NCBI GenBank assembly: GCA_943788835.1
Contig: CALSRU010000002.1
Span: 55,447 to 119,446 of the forward strand
Length of the DNA: 64,000 bases
Direction: 5' to 3'
Origin: an uncultured Pseudomonadales bacterium
Lineage (GTDB): Bacteria; Pseudomonadota; Gammaproteobacteria; Pseudomonadales; UBA7434
Below the pieces are notes generated by a model. It was not told the DNA's origin, did no database searches, and saw nothing but the letters and a program-made list of their open reading frames with translations. Below, piece after piece: positions 9,751 to 19,035 of the stretch (within the stretch, counting starts at the first letter, position 1; every line of letters begins with the position of its first letter). The translations under genes were made by a program, and so were the position numbers.

Positions 9751-10137
9751 TCAGTTCGATTCATCGGTAGGAAACCACTCAAGCAATTTTTCTTTAGCCT
9801 GAGCGACATGGTCGTCTTTGACATGCTTCGAAACCGTCCAAAGCGCCCCCATCAAAGCGCCCAAATCATCGACATAACCGCCGGGCAACAAGTCAATAAC
9901 CGCATCGGCTGGCACTATAAAATAAACCAAGGCCCCCATAATAACGGCCTTGGCTGGCGCCGGTGTATCAGCGTCTTTCATCACGTAGTAGAGCTTTAGC
10001 GCCAGCTCTACTACGTCTTTACCTGCAGCCACAGCATAGCGCTTTAATTTATCCCAAAAACTCTGCTCAGAAAATGGCTGCTTTGGTCCCAAATCCGATG
10101 GAGTTTTACGCTGATTTTTCGTGACGTTATCATTCAT
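9751..10137 (-). CDS. DUF1232 (YkvA-like) small membrane-associated protein
   Basis: This 128-aa protein has a hydrophilic N-terminal 35 residues and then the DUF1232 core. The core is a helix rich in Leu/Tyr (LALKLYYVMKD), the hydrophobic segment VIMGALVYFIVP, and the signature ADAVIDLLPGGYVDDLGAL. In the family a P-x-D-x-I-P-D-x-x-P pattern is usual, and here it is somewhat altered. Members are widespread and uncharacterised. It is monocistronic as far as the sequence shows. Confidence 0.8.
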   Translation of the reverse strand: MNDNVTKNQRKTPSDLGPKQPFSEQSFWDKLKRYAVAAGKDVVELALKLYYVMKDADTPAPAKAVIMGALVYFIVPADAVIDLLPGGYVDDLGALMGALWTVSKHVKDDHVAQAKEKLLEWFPTDESN

Positions 10138-10417
10138 GAGAGCTTCAATCCTTTAGTGAACCCATGGTTCCACCTGAAAAATTCAAGAAAAAATCATCTT
10201 TATGCTTGCACGAAGCCCAATAAAAAAAGGCTTAGCGCTTACTCGCGCCCAAACAGCAGTCCATTTTTTATTGCAGCCTCGGCCTAAAACAATATTTTAT
10301 CCTAAACTCAATAATATCTCGGTGTGCCGTGAAATCCAGCTAATGTAGGCAATTGGATTAAAGAAGCCAATTTTACTGGTACAATAACCGCCATAAAAAC
10401 CCTAAATAGGATATCTA
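10138..10417. other. Divergent intergenic region before the exosortase gene
   Basis: These 280 bases separate the DUF1232 gene and the exosortase gene, which point away from each other, and must hold both promoters. The region is AT-rich. It contains AGCC ... GGCT around an A-run near 10216-10231, too weak to call a terminator. No gene or tRNA was seen. Confidence 0.3.
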
Positions 10418-10924
10418 GTGGACTTTCATACTCTTCGTTTTGTTGTTGTTGCGGCCATTCTGTATGGTGTATTTCATTGGGCCTACCATCAAGTGCCCGA
10501 TACCACCTTGCGCACCGTCATTTATCCCAATTTGATTGGGCATTCCGCAGCCAAAGTGATCAACACAATGACGCCGGAGCGCAAGGTGCGGGTCAAGGAC
10601 AATACTATTTCCTCAAACAAAGCCGTACTCAACATTGTGCGGGGCTGTGACGGCTCTGGCGTATGGTTTATGTTAATGGCTGCTATATTGGGGTTTGGCG
10701 CCAAATTTAAGCACTTGCTGGTCGGCGTGGTGTTAGGGACGATAGCGGTCTACTCGATCAACCAGGTCCGTATTGTAGGCCTATATTATCTCATTGAATG
10801 GAATAGAAATTACTTCCCGATGGTGCACACTTACTTTGCACCCACGTTAATTATATTTTTAATCGCCGCTTTTTTTCTTTGGTGGACTCGCTGGTCGATG
10901 CAAGACAGCAACCGAGAAAACTAA
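10418..10924 (+). CDS. xrtH: Exosortase, XrtH-like
   Basis: This 168-aa multi-pass inner membrane protein carries the three catalytic residues of exosortases: C77 in VRGCDGSG, R118 in NQVRIVGL and H137 in VHTYFAP. All are at the ends of membrane segments, as expected for a periplasm-facing active site. Exosortases are predicted transpeptidases that cut C-terminal sorting signals (PEP-CTERM and relatives). The small size and the partner gene 47 bases downstream point to type H, which in other genomes handles IPTLxxWG-type signals. The start is GTG 10418 with AGGA eight bases upstream. A possible cargo with a C-terminal signal lies at 13294-16755. Confidence 0.82.
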   Translation: MDFHTLRFVVVAAILYGVFHWAYHQVPDTTLRTVIYPNLIGHSAAKVINTMTPERKVRVKDNTISSNKAVLNIVRGCDGSGVWFMLMAAILGFGAKFKHLLVGVVLGTIAVYSINQVRIVGLYYLIEWNRNYFPMVHTYFAPTLIIFLIAAFFLWWTRWSMQDSNREN

Positions 10925-10971
10925 GCAGAAAAATCAACTACCAGCTTGCATCAATAAGATGATTGCCAATT

Positions 10972-11574
10972 ATGATGAACAATAACTTGCAGCTTAAGCT
11001 AGCCATTAAAGCTTTTTTAATATGGCTAGCGTTGTCCTTGGCAGGCTTTTTTTGGGGCGAACATCTCATTAAAGTACTGACTCCATTTTATGGCGAAGTG
11101 ATAGAACAAATTGATAGCAACTATCAAACCCATGTTTTTATAAAAAACGAAACTGAGAAAAAAGTTGTTCTGGCTGCAACTGCACTTCGAGCCATTCCCA
11201 TTGTTGCCGATAAAAGCCTACCCGCAGGAAGGACTATAGAATCAAATGGCACTGTCCTCCATGCCTTGGTCCCCCTAGTTATACTCCTAACGGTTATCCT
11301 TGCTTTTCCGTTGCAAAACTTTAAACAACGCATATTTCTTGCCGTATTGACCATACCGGCTATTTTGTTTGTGTCTGCACTGACGGTACCGTTGCAGTTA
11401 CTAGGTAACCTTGAGGTAGGCTATATGAACGCGGTAGCCAAATATGGTTACACAAAAGATGCCCCATGGGCACTGGAATGGATGCTATTAACAGAAGGCG
11501 GTGGTCGATGGCTTATCCCGGTATTGACCGGCATAGGCTGTGGTGGAGTTGCACGTAAGCTTTTCGTCGACTAA
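10972..11574 (+). CDS. Exosortase H-associated membrane protein
   Basis: The protein is about 200 aa with four hydrophobic segments: roughly residues 10-30, a long one near 95-115, another near 125-145, and a C-terminal one near 180-195. A periplasm-like domain of about 60 residues follows the first segment. It matches in size, topology and position the membrane protein found directly downstream of xrtH genes. Its function is unknown, and it may help substrate recognition or carry a processed group. The start is uncertain: ATG 10972 and ATG 10975 are possible, as is TTG 10963, and none has a strong ribosome binding site. It most likely shares a transcript with the exosortase gene. Confidence 0.7.
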   Translation: MMNNNLQLKLAIKAFLIWLALSLAGFFWGEHLIKVLTPFYGEVIEQIDSNYQTHVFIKNETEKKVVLAATALRAIPIVADKSLPAGRTIESNGTVLHALVPLVILLTVILAFPLQNFKQRIFLAVLTIPAILFVSALTVPLQLLGNLEVGYMNAVAKYGYTKDAPWALEWMLLTEGGGRWLIPVLTGIGCGGVARKLFVD

Positions 11575-11619
11575 GCCTACGTTTAAACAAAAATTTACTT
11601 TGGCGGAGCTTACTCGCAA

Positions 11620-12048
11620 TCACTCTTTGGAGCTGGCATCCGGTGTCTTTTCGGATGCTGCATGCTGATCTATATCTTCAATGTCGCGACGGTTGTCCAC
11701 TTTAATGTCACCACTCACCACCTGCCAAAAGTTGCCTATTTGTTTCGCCAAATCTAAACCCATTGAACGCTTAGCACTACTGCCCTCGGCAGGGAAAAAC
11801 TCTTTAATATCTATATCGAGGATTTTTTCATATTTTTTTATGGTGCGCTTGCTGTGCACCAACAGCAACACCTTCCAACCAAATTGATAACCAATCATCA
11901 ACATGCCCAGCGCTTTCTCCAGCTCCTCTAGTGAACCTGAAAAGCTAGCCACTGCATAAGCGGCTTTATCAAATGCCGCAACTTTTTCTGTATCGGACAA
12001 TTTAGCCAATGCAGCAATGTTTTGTTCTAAGCGGGTGGGTTTTTGCAT
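11620..12048 (-). CDS. Conserved hypothetical protein, 142 aa
   Basis: A soluble protein with a mostly helical, charged sequence. A hydrophobic patch around LGMLMIGYQFGWKVLLLV (residues 47-64) could be a re-entrant or membrane-contacting helix. The segment KRTIKKYEKILDIDIKEFF follows, and the C-terminus is rich in Asp, Ser and Lys. I do not recognise a domain. Codon use and amino-acid make-up look normal for a real gene, and no overlapping frame is better. It converges with the exosortase partner gene across 45 bases, so it is not in that operon. Confidence 0.6.
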   Translation of the reverse strand: MQKPTRLEQNIAALAKLSDTEKVAAFDKAAYAVASFSGSLEELEKALGMLMIGYQFGWKVLLLVHSKRTIKKYEKILDIDIKEFFPAEGSSAKRSMGLDLAKQIGNFWQVVSGDIKVDNRRDIEDIDQHAASEKTPDASSKE

Positions 12049-12369
12049 ATTTTGAGTGTTGGACTATTTTTATTTACCTAAGGCCACTACATCAGGCCAT
12101 GAGCTATGTGACCACCGGATAGTGCATCCAGCGACCTCCATCAGTCGTACAAGTATAGCCCCATCAATGTACTGCGGCCTATGAAAATGAAATAAGTAAC
12201 CGAATGCGTTGGCCCTCACCACAACAAAGCACTTCCATAGCAGCCAGAGGCTGCGCGGTCGGGCTCCATACAGCGATAACAATCACCAAACTGACTAGCT
12301 CCAGTCGGCAGTAAAATCTGCTATTCTACGCCTGTTTTGTATGTAACCAGCCAACCCAAGGACCTGTTT
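12049..12369. other. Gene-free interval
   Basis: About 320 bases between two hypothetical genes. A 70-codon minus-strand frame inside it (12070-12282) has no ribosome binding site and an amino-acid make-up unlike a real protein. Nothing else is recognisable. Confidence 0.4.
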
Positions 12370-12597
12370 ATGGAACCACTTTCTGCCGTCATGATCACAT
12401 TTGCAGCTATTTCATTAGTAGCAAGCTGGATCCTGCTTATTATCACCGCCGCCAATGAAGACTTTACATGGGGGTTGTGCTCGGTATTCTTGCCACCATT
12501 GGCCTATTTTTATGCGCTTTTTGAATGGCGTAAAGCAGCCGACTCATTAAAATTTGCGGGTCTTGGTATAGCTCTGCTAGCATTGAGTAGCTTTTAA
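12370..12597 (+). CDS. Small two-pass membrane protein, hypothetical
   Basis: The protein is 75 aa, started at ATG 12370 because AAGGA lies seven bases upstream. It has two or three hydrophobic segments (about residues 6-27, 32-46 and 58-74) separated by short loops (ANEDFTWGL and FEWRKAADSLK). It resembles small inner-membrane proteins of no known function found next to other small membrane genes. No partner is evident from the surroundings. Confidence 0.6.
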   Translation: MEPLSAVMITFAAISLVASWILLIITAANEDFTWGLCSVFLPPLAYFYALFEWRKAADSLKFAGLGIALLALSSF

Positions 12598-13293
12598 ACA
12601 AACTGTAGGGCCTCAGCGAAATGTCAGCCTGCCTCATTGGACATGCTTGTATCAACACCGCGCCCCCGGGTTCGCTGAGACATCGAGCAGAAGCCTACCG
12701 GAACGTGTTTGAAAACCACTTTGAAAAGACGCTAGCGCTCGTAGCGATTAAACCCCTTAACGTCACCACACCTGATTCAACACCAAGTTCATCAGACAGC
12801 AGCACAATAGCCGCCGCTTTGCCACTTCATATTGCACTGGCAAAGCGTGACGAACACTTACTCTCCAACCCACCCAAACAGAGCTCTCGTCGTCGCTCTC
12901 GACGCTAATAAGCGTACTGCGTTAATCTACTGCGTGAATGCCCGCCCTTTGTGACCCTTAGCACTAGGCGCACACCACAGCCGATCAACACCCGGCTAGT
13001 GCTTTATTACAGGTAAAAAAAAACGCACCGAACTACATAATCGATGCGCTTTTACACTTTCGACCTAGCACCAGCTACATAACGTAGGGGTTTCAGCCGT
13101 CGCCAGTACCACTTACTTTTACTATCAACATCGACAAGCTAGCTTGTCTGATAGCATTGAAAACTGGCAGCGATAGTAATACTGTAGTAGTGAACGCAAG
13201 CCTTCGCAAGGCGCCCCGATAGCATACAGATTCATGTGTAATCAGTCACCTAAGCAGCCTCACAGCCAACCACCGCTTCTGCTTGCACAGCAT
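12598..13293. other. Long interval with no convincing gene
   Basis: About 700 bases between the small membrane protein and the end of the large secreted protein. A 95-codon plus-strand frame at 12621-12908 exists but lacks a ribosome binding site and ends in an Arg/Ser run, so I do not call it. A terminator candidate lies at 13024-13048, and a small hairpin GCCTT CGC AAGGC lies near 13200. Confidence 0.4.
13015..13048 (-). terminator. Rho-independent terminator downstream of the large secreted protein gene
   Basis: On the minus strand CGCATCGA and TCGGTGCG form an 8-bp stem (one T-G wobble) followed by nine Ts. It lies about 245 bases after the stop of the 13294-16755 gene, which is the only minus-strand gene running into it. 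Confidence 0.55.
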
Positions 13294-16200
13294 TCATTCT
13301 GTTTGAGTCTCAACATTTAACTCTCGCCTTCGTCCGCTCAACACATAAGAGAAAAATATAACAGCCATACTGCAGACAAGAGCAAAGGCGGGCATCATTG
13401 GAACATCTATTCCCGGCATACTATTTTGATCCGTCGGATCACTACCCGCTTCAAATTCCTCCAGATTACTAAAACCATCACTGTCCGCATCAACGCTCGA
13501 ATCAGCGTCATCCAATGGGTCAAGCCCAAACTGTAGCTCCCAAACGTCACTCATACCATCGTTATCATCGTCTAAATCCACAAGGTTAGCCTGCTGGTCT
13601 CGATCTGGGTCTTCGGCTTGAATATATGCCTCCAACGATATAATTTCAGTAATTAGCGTCTCTCGGTCGGTCGCATATTCTGACATCGGCAGCGTCTTAT
13701 GATTCTGAATATCTTTATATTTATCCAATATACCATCGATCATTGCTCGTGATTGAGGTGCAACGCTTGAGGTTGTTTGGCCATCCAATATGTCTACATA
13801 CTGCTCTAACGCTTGCCACGCCATGAGATGACGATAATCATCAAGCCCTTCCCTTAGTGCCTCCCACTGTATGGTGGGCACTGGGCCGTCATCCGATGGG
13901 TAGGCAATATGTAAATCGCGCTCAGTGCTATTAATCTCCGCATCGAAATCGTCGTAAGGATTAGCTCTCACCTTGTTGTACACATAGGGGAAGACACCAT
14001 CCATCTTATTTAACCAAAAATAAAACCCTGCGTGAAATCGACTAACGCCCGGATACTCTTGCACCAATTGCCAATAGTAAGACTGCTTCCGGTCAGTTGG
14101 TTTTAACGAAGGTGCGTTCACAATATCAGTAAAATAAGCAGCCGTTACTGGGTAACCCGGATTAAGATTTTCATAATCTAACGGCTGGCAATTATTAGGT
14201 TCTGTTATACCGGGCAAGAGATATACACGACCACCGCAATCTCTTAATTCATTAGCCGAATCGATGTTAATAGCCGTGATTACACTTGCACCCATGCTAT
14301 CTATTACCGCTGACTTATTAATGTGACTAATAATTCTGTCGTCGAGGTATGGCTCATCACGGCCAAAAATGAGCGGCTCTAAATCATATTCATCATATTT
14401 CGGTAAAAGCGCGCTTATGCCATTAGCTAAGTCCGCACCCTGAAAGCTAACAATACCAACTAATTGATCAAGGCCGGCGGCAAATACCTCATCAATATAG
14501 GTTGGATCAGCGCTATAAACACCAATACTATTAAAACCGTGTGCCTTGATATCGGCCAACTGCTTGCGAAATCGATCGAGCGTAACTGATCGGTTGCTAG
14601 CCAGCGTCTCATCAATGATTGATTCATGATAGATTCCAACGTACTTGTCGATATCAGGCAGAACCGGAGTCAACACCTCTATGTTGACTGACAATGTTTT
14701 TACCACGTTAGTATCTGTGGTGAATGTCACCGTGCCGCTATAAGCCCCCGGCACTTGACCTTCTGGCACGTGAACAATAATCGCAAACTGCTTAGCAGTA
14801 TTGCTTTGCATCGATGTCCAAGCGCCCTCATGTGTAGCAAACTGCGGTAGATTATTGTGCGCCCATTCCTGCTCGGTGAAATCAATGCGGTCATCATCCA
14901 GTAGTAGCTCTGGAACATAAATGGCTAGTACATCGCGAAACGCAGAAAATCGCCCCGATTGAAACCAGTTGTGCACTACTTTCAGTTGGATGTCACTACT
15001 GTTAATTACAGCGCCCGGACCATCTAAGTCACTGATCTGAACGTTAGCCTCTGTAATATCCAACCGGCTATAAACATTAAAGAATAGCGTTTCGTATTGA
15101 TTGCGTAAAATACTGAAGGTCAGTGCGTTAGCCACATCTGCTTGCTCAGGTAAACTACCCTCATAAACAGCTTCAAAAGGCTTCTTCTTGAAAAAGAAAA
15201 CATTCTCTCCTTCTGCAATAGATGCATCGAGCAGCTGTGCATCAGGCGAGTTATGGATGGTTTCATGCGCCTCCTGGATATTATTATCTCGCGTGTATTT
15301 ACTATAAATTTCTGCTGATCTTTGCGTAGCAATGATGGATTTATCGTAAATGTACAATTCGTCTATGACACCCGCCGCCGGCTGTGTGTTAGCGGCTGAA
15401 CTTCCAATATGAATGGACTCAAATGCAAAGTCGCACAAATCAACGGCTTTATGATTGAATTTTATGGTCTGTCCATCAATGACAAACAAAAGCTGGGGAT
15501 TTGCATTGCCGTTATTCCATACGACTCGGATATCATGCCAATCATTAGCCTCCCAACTCATCACTACCTCAGGCTCTAAGGCACTTGTGCTAACCTCTCT
15601 TTGGCAGGTCGGCACGATTTGATTAGCCGGGTCACAATTAAATAAGTTATCAAATCGCAACACAAAGTAGCTCTTATCTCCTCCCTTGTAGATAAATATC
15701 CGCAAATCAACCGTGCGATTATCGCTAACTCGTCCCCTTGCGGTGAATAGGTACTGAGTAGCGCTTAAAGCACTGCCATCCCATTCAGGCTTAAACTTAA
15801 AATTGATTTCCCCTGAATGACGATTAATCTTTCCGACGGAATCAAAAGTAAGTGATGCGCCCGAATCCAATTGAATGCCATTACCGACAAACCCTGGAAC
15901 GAGCGCGTAGTCACTGCCAGTGCCGCCTGCATCATCTATCGATTGCTGGTCATCAAAACTCTGATAGAACAGCTCCGTTTGATCATCGCCAAAGGTACTG
16001 GCTCCAGGATCCACATCAGCCTCACCAATAACTGTTTGCAACTCGGCCTCGGTTAGTGCCTTGTTATATACACGCACATCGTCAATCAAGCCATCAAATC
16101 CATAGTAATTGTACGAGGCATGCGAAAGCACACCTATAGTAAGCGGCTTGTCTGAAGGTTGAATAACATCGACTGCAACAGCAACAGACCCCACGTTCGC

Positions 16201-16755
16201 ACCATTAATATACAGCGCCAACTGCACCCCATTAAATGTAAACGCGGCATGCGCCCACTCGCCTGCTTCAATAGGTGTATCACTTTGCACACTCACGCTG
16301 GTTTGTGTGGAAGCCAGCCAGATCGAAGCCTTCAAGCGCCCATTGCTACCTACCCAAAGGTTATAGCCACCCTGCCCAGGATTATCACAGCAATCTCGCC
16401 CCTTACTAACGATATAATAATTTTTATTGCCCACAACATCAGGATTAACCCACGCTGATGCCGTAATATACTCTGGATTAAGACGTGAACAGGGATTCGG
16501 TAAAATGACATGGCCATCCGCTTGCAAGCCAAACTGCAAAGCATTTCCATGGCGACCAGGCGCCCATGTGACGCCATTTTGCAACACCCCACTGCTATTA
16601 TGATTTGCTGCGTCCAACGCCTCAGGGCCGACCCCTTCGTTGAAAGGGTAATGCACCACTAGACTATCCTCTAAAGAATTAGCGAATGAAGAAGGGCTTG
16701 CCAGAAAAGTGAGTAAGCAAAAAACCGAATAAAGGATGTTTCTAGACGCAAACAT
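13294..16755 (-). CDS. Secreted multidomain protein: LamG-like domains, GH123/DUF4091-like domain, calcium-binding repeats, C-terminal sorting signal
   Basis: The start is ATG 16755, preceded by GGAAGGAA at six bases. The protein is 1153 aa. In order it has a signal peptide (cleavage near residue 26); a LamG/concanavalin-like domain (about 30-230); a second related domain (about 260-480); a beta-rich linker; a (beta/alpha) region with GRDEP, matching the Asp-Glu pair of GH123-type hydrolases; the DUF4091 signature ALREGLDDYRHL near residue 965; and thrombospondin-type-3-like Asp-rich repeats (about 1048-1110). At the end are VPMMPAF, a hydrophobic helix and GRRRE, the three parts of an exosortase/PEP-CTERM type signal. 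It is probably a surface or secreted hydrolase or binding protein for glycans with N-acetylhexosamine. It could be cargo of the exosortase at 10418. Confidence 0.8.
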   Translation of the reverse strand: MFASRNILYSVFCLLTFLASPSSFANSLEDSLVVHYPFNEGVGPEALDAANHNSSGVLQNGVTWAPGRHGNALQFGLQADGHVILPNPCSRLNPEYITASAWVNPDVVGNKNYYIVSKGRDCCDNPGQGGYNLWVGSNGRLKASIWLASTQTSVSVQSDTPIEAGEWAHAAFTFNGVQLALYINGANVGSVAVAVDVIQPSDKPLTIGVLSHASYNYYGFDGLIDDVRVYNKALTEAELQTVIGEADVDPGASTFGDDQTELFYQSFDDQQSIDDAGGTGSDYALVPGFVGNGIQLDSGASLTFDSVGKINRHSGEINFKFKPEWDGSALSATQYLFTARGRVSDNRTVDLRIFIYKGGDKSYFVLRFDNLFNCDPANQIVPTCQREVSTSALEPEVVMSWEANDWHDIRVVWNNGNANPQLLFVIDGQTIKFNHKAVDLCDFAFESIHIGSSAANTQPAAGVIDELYIYDKSIIATQRSAEIYSKYTRDNNIQEAHETIHNSPDAQLLDASIAEGENVFFFKKKPFEAVYEGSLPEQADVANALTFSILRNQYETLFFNVYSRLDITEANVQISDLDGPGAVINSSDIQLKVVHNWFQSGRFSAFRDVLAIYVPELLLDDDRIDFTEQEWAHNNLPQFATHEGAWTSMQSNTAKQFAIIVHVPEGQVPGAYSGTVTFTTDTNVVKTLSVNIEVLTPVLPDIDKYVGIYHESIIDETLASNRSVTLDRFRKQLADIKAHGFNSIGVYSADPTYIDEVFAAGLDQLVGIVSFQGADLANGISALLPKYDEYDLEPLIFGRDEPYLDDRIISHINKSAVIDSMGASVITAINIDSANELRDCGGRVYLLPGITEPNNCQPLDYENLNPGYPVTAAYFTDIVNAPSLKPTDRKQSYYWQLVQEYPGVSRFHAGFYFWLNKMDGVFPYVYNKVRANPYDDFDAEINSTERDLHIAYPSDDGPVPTIQWEALREGLDDYRHLMAWQALEQYVDILDGQTTSSVAPQSRAMIDGILDKYKDIQNHKTLPMSEYATDRETLITEIISLEAYIQAEDPDRDQQANLVDLDDDNDGMSDVWELQFGLDPLDDADSSVDADSDGFSNLEEFEAGSDPTDQNSMPGIDVPMMPAFALVCSMAVIFFSYVLSGRRRELNVETQTE

Positions 16756-17126
16756 AACGAGTTCCTTCCGCATTTACTTAATTATTGTCTTATTTCCATC
16801 GTATTCAATAGCACGTGCACATGTCAATATTTAATTAATGAAGCCGTAGTCAAAGCCTCTACCAAAAAAATTAACTTTATATAAAAAACCTCATCAACAG
16901 AAAACCACAAGAGGCATCCATAAATCAATAGCAGACATAAGATCCTTCTATTTACCAAGGGTATGATAATATCGCTTATAAATTTGTGTATAAAAGACGA
17001 GAGCCACGACTCGAAGATCCCCATAGAATCACTGAAATAGAAATTCTTTTGCAAAATAAAAACAGTGCAGCGTAGACGTGCGCAGGAAAACTCACATTCA
17101 AAACTAGAAACCATGAGGAGCAACCC
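16756..17126. other. AT-rich divergent intergenic region
   Basis: 370 bases between the large secreted protein (minus) and the DoxX gene (plus). It is clearly more AT-rich than its surroundings. A minus-strand frame of 102 codons (16824-17132) has no ribosome binding site, overlaps the DoxX start, and is not called. The region should hold both promoters. Confidence 0.35.
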
Positions 17127-17510
17127 ATGCAAGCTGCACTAACCCATACAGGCCGAAGCCTACTTGCACTGTATTTCCTCTACCCTGGCATCATGAAATT
17201 CGTCGCTTGGGATAGAGGCGTAACACTGATGGAAACACACGGCATGGTAATGGTGCCCATACTGCTTGCACTGGCCGGCATCATTCAAATTGGCGCCAGC
17301 ATTTGCCTGTTAATAAACAAACAAGTGGTTCTCTGTGCTCTAGCTTTAGCAGGCATGGTTTTAATTATTAATGTAAGCCTGCATGATTTTTGGAATGTTT
17401 ATGAAGGCGTAAACACCCAACATGAGCTGCAAAATTTCGTTAAAAACTTAGGCATATTTGCGGGTCTTTTATTATTAGCTGCAATGAATATGAAATCATC
17501 CACTGACTAA
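17127..17510 (+). CDS. DoxX-like membrane protein
   Basis: This 127-aa protein has four predicted membrane helices: about residues 10-28, 43-64, 68-86 and 106-122. The DoxX-type start is ALTHTGRSLLALYFLYPGIMKF, with the conserved Gly-x-x-K in the first helix. Family members are small quinone- or thiol-linked membrane proteins of mostly unknown role. The start is well supported by GAGGAG upstream. Its stop lies seven bases from the stop of the convergent short-chain dehydrogenase. Confidence 0.78.
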   Translation: MQAALTHTGRSLLALYFLYPGIMKFVAWDRGVTLMETHGMVMVPILLALAGIIQIGASICLLINKQVVLCALALAGMVLIINVSLHDFWNVYEGVNTQHELQNFVKNLGIFAGLLLLAAMNMKSSTD

Positions 17511-17517
17511 ACTATCA

Positions 17518-18405
17518 CTAAAATGAAGTCACATCTTCATCAATAAGATGCCCAACCAAAGGACTGGCTTGGGCATCAGCAAATGCATCATCTAAACGGC
17601 TGGCCCGTGCCGCAATGTCATTGCGATAATTAGGATGCGTGAAAATATATCGCTGCTTTGAGGCCACTGCTTCTACCACTCGCTTCGCCAACAGCTCCGG
17701 AGGTATACCCGCCTCTACTAAAGCCGCAGCCCCTTTTATAACATCGGCATCAACAGTGGGCGCCTTTGATTTTTTTATTGCTGACTTATATTTTTCCTGC
17801 ATATTGCGATGGGAGTTATGGATTTGTGTTTTCACGAACGCAGGGCATAAAACAGATACATTGATACCAAAAGGTTTAAGCTCTGCAGCCCAACCCTCCG
17901 ATAGTGAAACGACAGCGGCTTTGGTCGCGCAATAGGCGTCGGCATAGGGCATGCCGCCCATGCCAGCCATAGAGGCAACATTAATAATCCAGCCACCTTC
18001 TCCATGTTCTTTTAAAGATGGCGTCGCCGCTTGAGCGCCATAAACAACGCCCATTAGATTGACGTCGATAGCCCAACGCCATGCATCATGATTGGCATCT
18101 TCGAGCCTACTCGGCAAGCCACCCACACCAGCATTGTTCACTACCATATGAACTTTTCCGAAGTGATTTTTAGCCTGGCTAACTACTGCTTGCCATTGCT
18201 CAAAGTCAGTGACATCTAACGGGCACGCCACTACCTTCACCTCACTGTCACGTAAACTAGCCTCAGCACTAGCTAATTGCACTTGATCGATATCAGCGAT
18301 AACCACATTCATCCCATTGGCACCCAATTCTCTAGCAAGCGCCAAACCTATGCCGCCGGCGCCACCAGAAATAATTACCGTCTTACCCGTGAATTGATTT
18401 GGCAT
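17518..18405 (-). CDS. Short-chain dehydrogenase/reductase
   Basis: The protein is 295 aa from ATG 18405. The open frame extends upstream to 18516, but that part runs through the terminator of ssb and lacks a start signal. It has the classical SDR set: cofactor motif SGGAGGIG near residue 14, ADID at the end of beta-2, NNAGVGG, catalytic Ser (NVASMAG) and YCATK. It oxidises or reduces an unknown hydroxyl or keto group with NAD(P). The C-terminal 60 residues (AKRVVEAVASKQRYIFTHP) are like those of many SDRs annotated near lipid metabolism genes. It appears monocistronic. Confidence 0.88.
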   Translation of the reverse strand: MPNQFTGKTVIISGGAGGIGLALARELGANGMNVVIADIDQVQLASAEASLRDSEVKVVACPLDVTDFEQWQAVVSQAKNHFGKVHMVVNNAGVGGLPSRLEDANHDAWRWAIDVNLMGVVYGAQAATPSLKEHGEGGWIINVASMAGMGGMPYADAYCATKAAVVSLSEGWAAELKPFGINVSVLCPAFVKTQIHNSHRNMQEKYKSAIKKSKAPTVDADVIKGAAALVEAGIPPELLAKRVVEAVASKQRYIFTHPNYRNDIAARASRLDDAFADAQASPLVGHLIDEDVTSF

Positions 18406-18440
18406 AATAATAGGCATCCAAAATATAATTTTATATTTTT

Positions 18441-18469
18441 CAAAAAAATAGCCCCGTATAGACGAGGCT
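18441..18469 (-). terminator. Rho-independent terminator of ssb
   Basis: On the minus strand AGCCTCG and CGGGGCT pair (one T-G wobble) around TCTATA, followed by A and seven Ts. It lies about 80 bases after the ssb stop and just before the short-chain dehydrogenase start. Confidence 0.7.
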
Positions 18470-18549
18470 GTTTGCAGGCGCCAATAAGAGGGGAAAACAG
18501 CGGCAGTAACACCCAACTACTACTGTCCTGAAAAACGTAGTTCTAAGGT

Positions 18550-19035
18550 CTAAAACGGGATATCGTCATCCCAATCATCCGCACCGGCTGCAGCCGCTAC
18601 TGGCTGTTGAGGCTGAGGCTGTTGCGGTGCAGCTGCTTGCGAGCCACCGTACTGCTGTTGTTGATCCATTTGACCGCCACCACCTTGCTGGCCTGCTCCA
18701 CGGCTATCGAGCATTTGCATTTCGTTGGCGACAATTTCAGTCGTGTACTTATCCTGGCCGCTTTTATCTTGCCACTTGCGAGTGCGCAACGAGCCTTCTA
18801 CATACACTTTCGAGCCCTTTTTCAGATACTCACCCGCGATCTCCCCCAAGCGATTAAAAAACACCACTCGGTGCCATTCAGTGCGCTCTTGCTGCTGGCC
18901 GGTTTGTTTATCCTTCCAGCTCTCACTGGTAGCAATGCTAACATTGGTAATTGCGGCGCCTGAGCCTGAAAAACGGGTTTCGGGGTCTTGTCCTATATTA
19001 CCGACTAAAATAACCTTGTTTACACCGCGCGCCAT
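18550..19035 (-). CDS. ssb: Single-stranded DNA-binding protein
   Basis: This 161-aa protein starts [15 protein letters not shown], the usual beginning of the SSB OB-fold. The DNA-binding core covers residues 1-112 and contains aromatic positions such as W40, W54 and F60. A Gly/Gln/Pro-rich flexible linker follows, and the tail WDDDIPF is the conserved partner-binding tip used by replication and repair proteins. It works as a tetramer coating single-stranded DNA in replication, recombination and repair. It is divergent from uvrA, an arrangement common in gammaproteobacteria, although the transporter gene often found between them is absent. Confidence 0.97.
   Translation of the reverse strand: MARGVNKVILVGNIGQDPETRFSGSGAAITNVSIATSESWKDKQTGQQQERTEWHRVVFFNRLGEIAGEYLKKGSKVYVEGSLRTRKWQDKSGQDKYTTEIVANEMQMLDSRGAGQQGGGGQMDQQQQYGGSQAAAPQQPQPQQPVAAAAGADDWDDDIPF

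Noticed and set aside
12070..12282. A 70-codon minus-strand frame
   Set aside because: Odd residue make-up (Trp, His and Arg rich) and no start signal.
12621..12908. A 95-codon plus-strand frame
   Set aside because: No ribosome binding site, low-complexity Ser/Arg end, no recognisable domain.
16824..17132. A 102-codon hydrophobic minus-strand frame
   Set aside because: No ribosome binding site and overlap with the well-supported DoxX start. The apparent hydrophobicity follows from AT-rich DNA.
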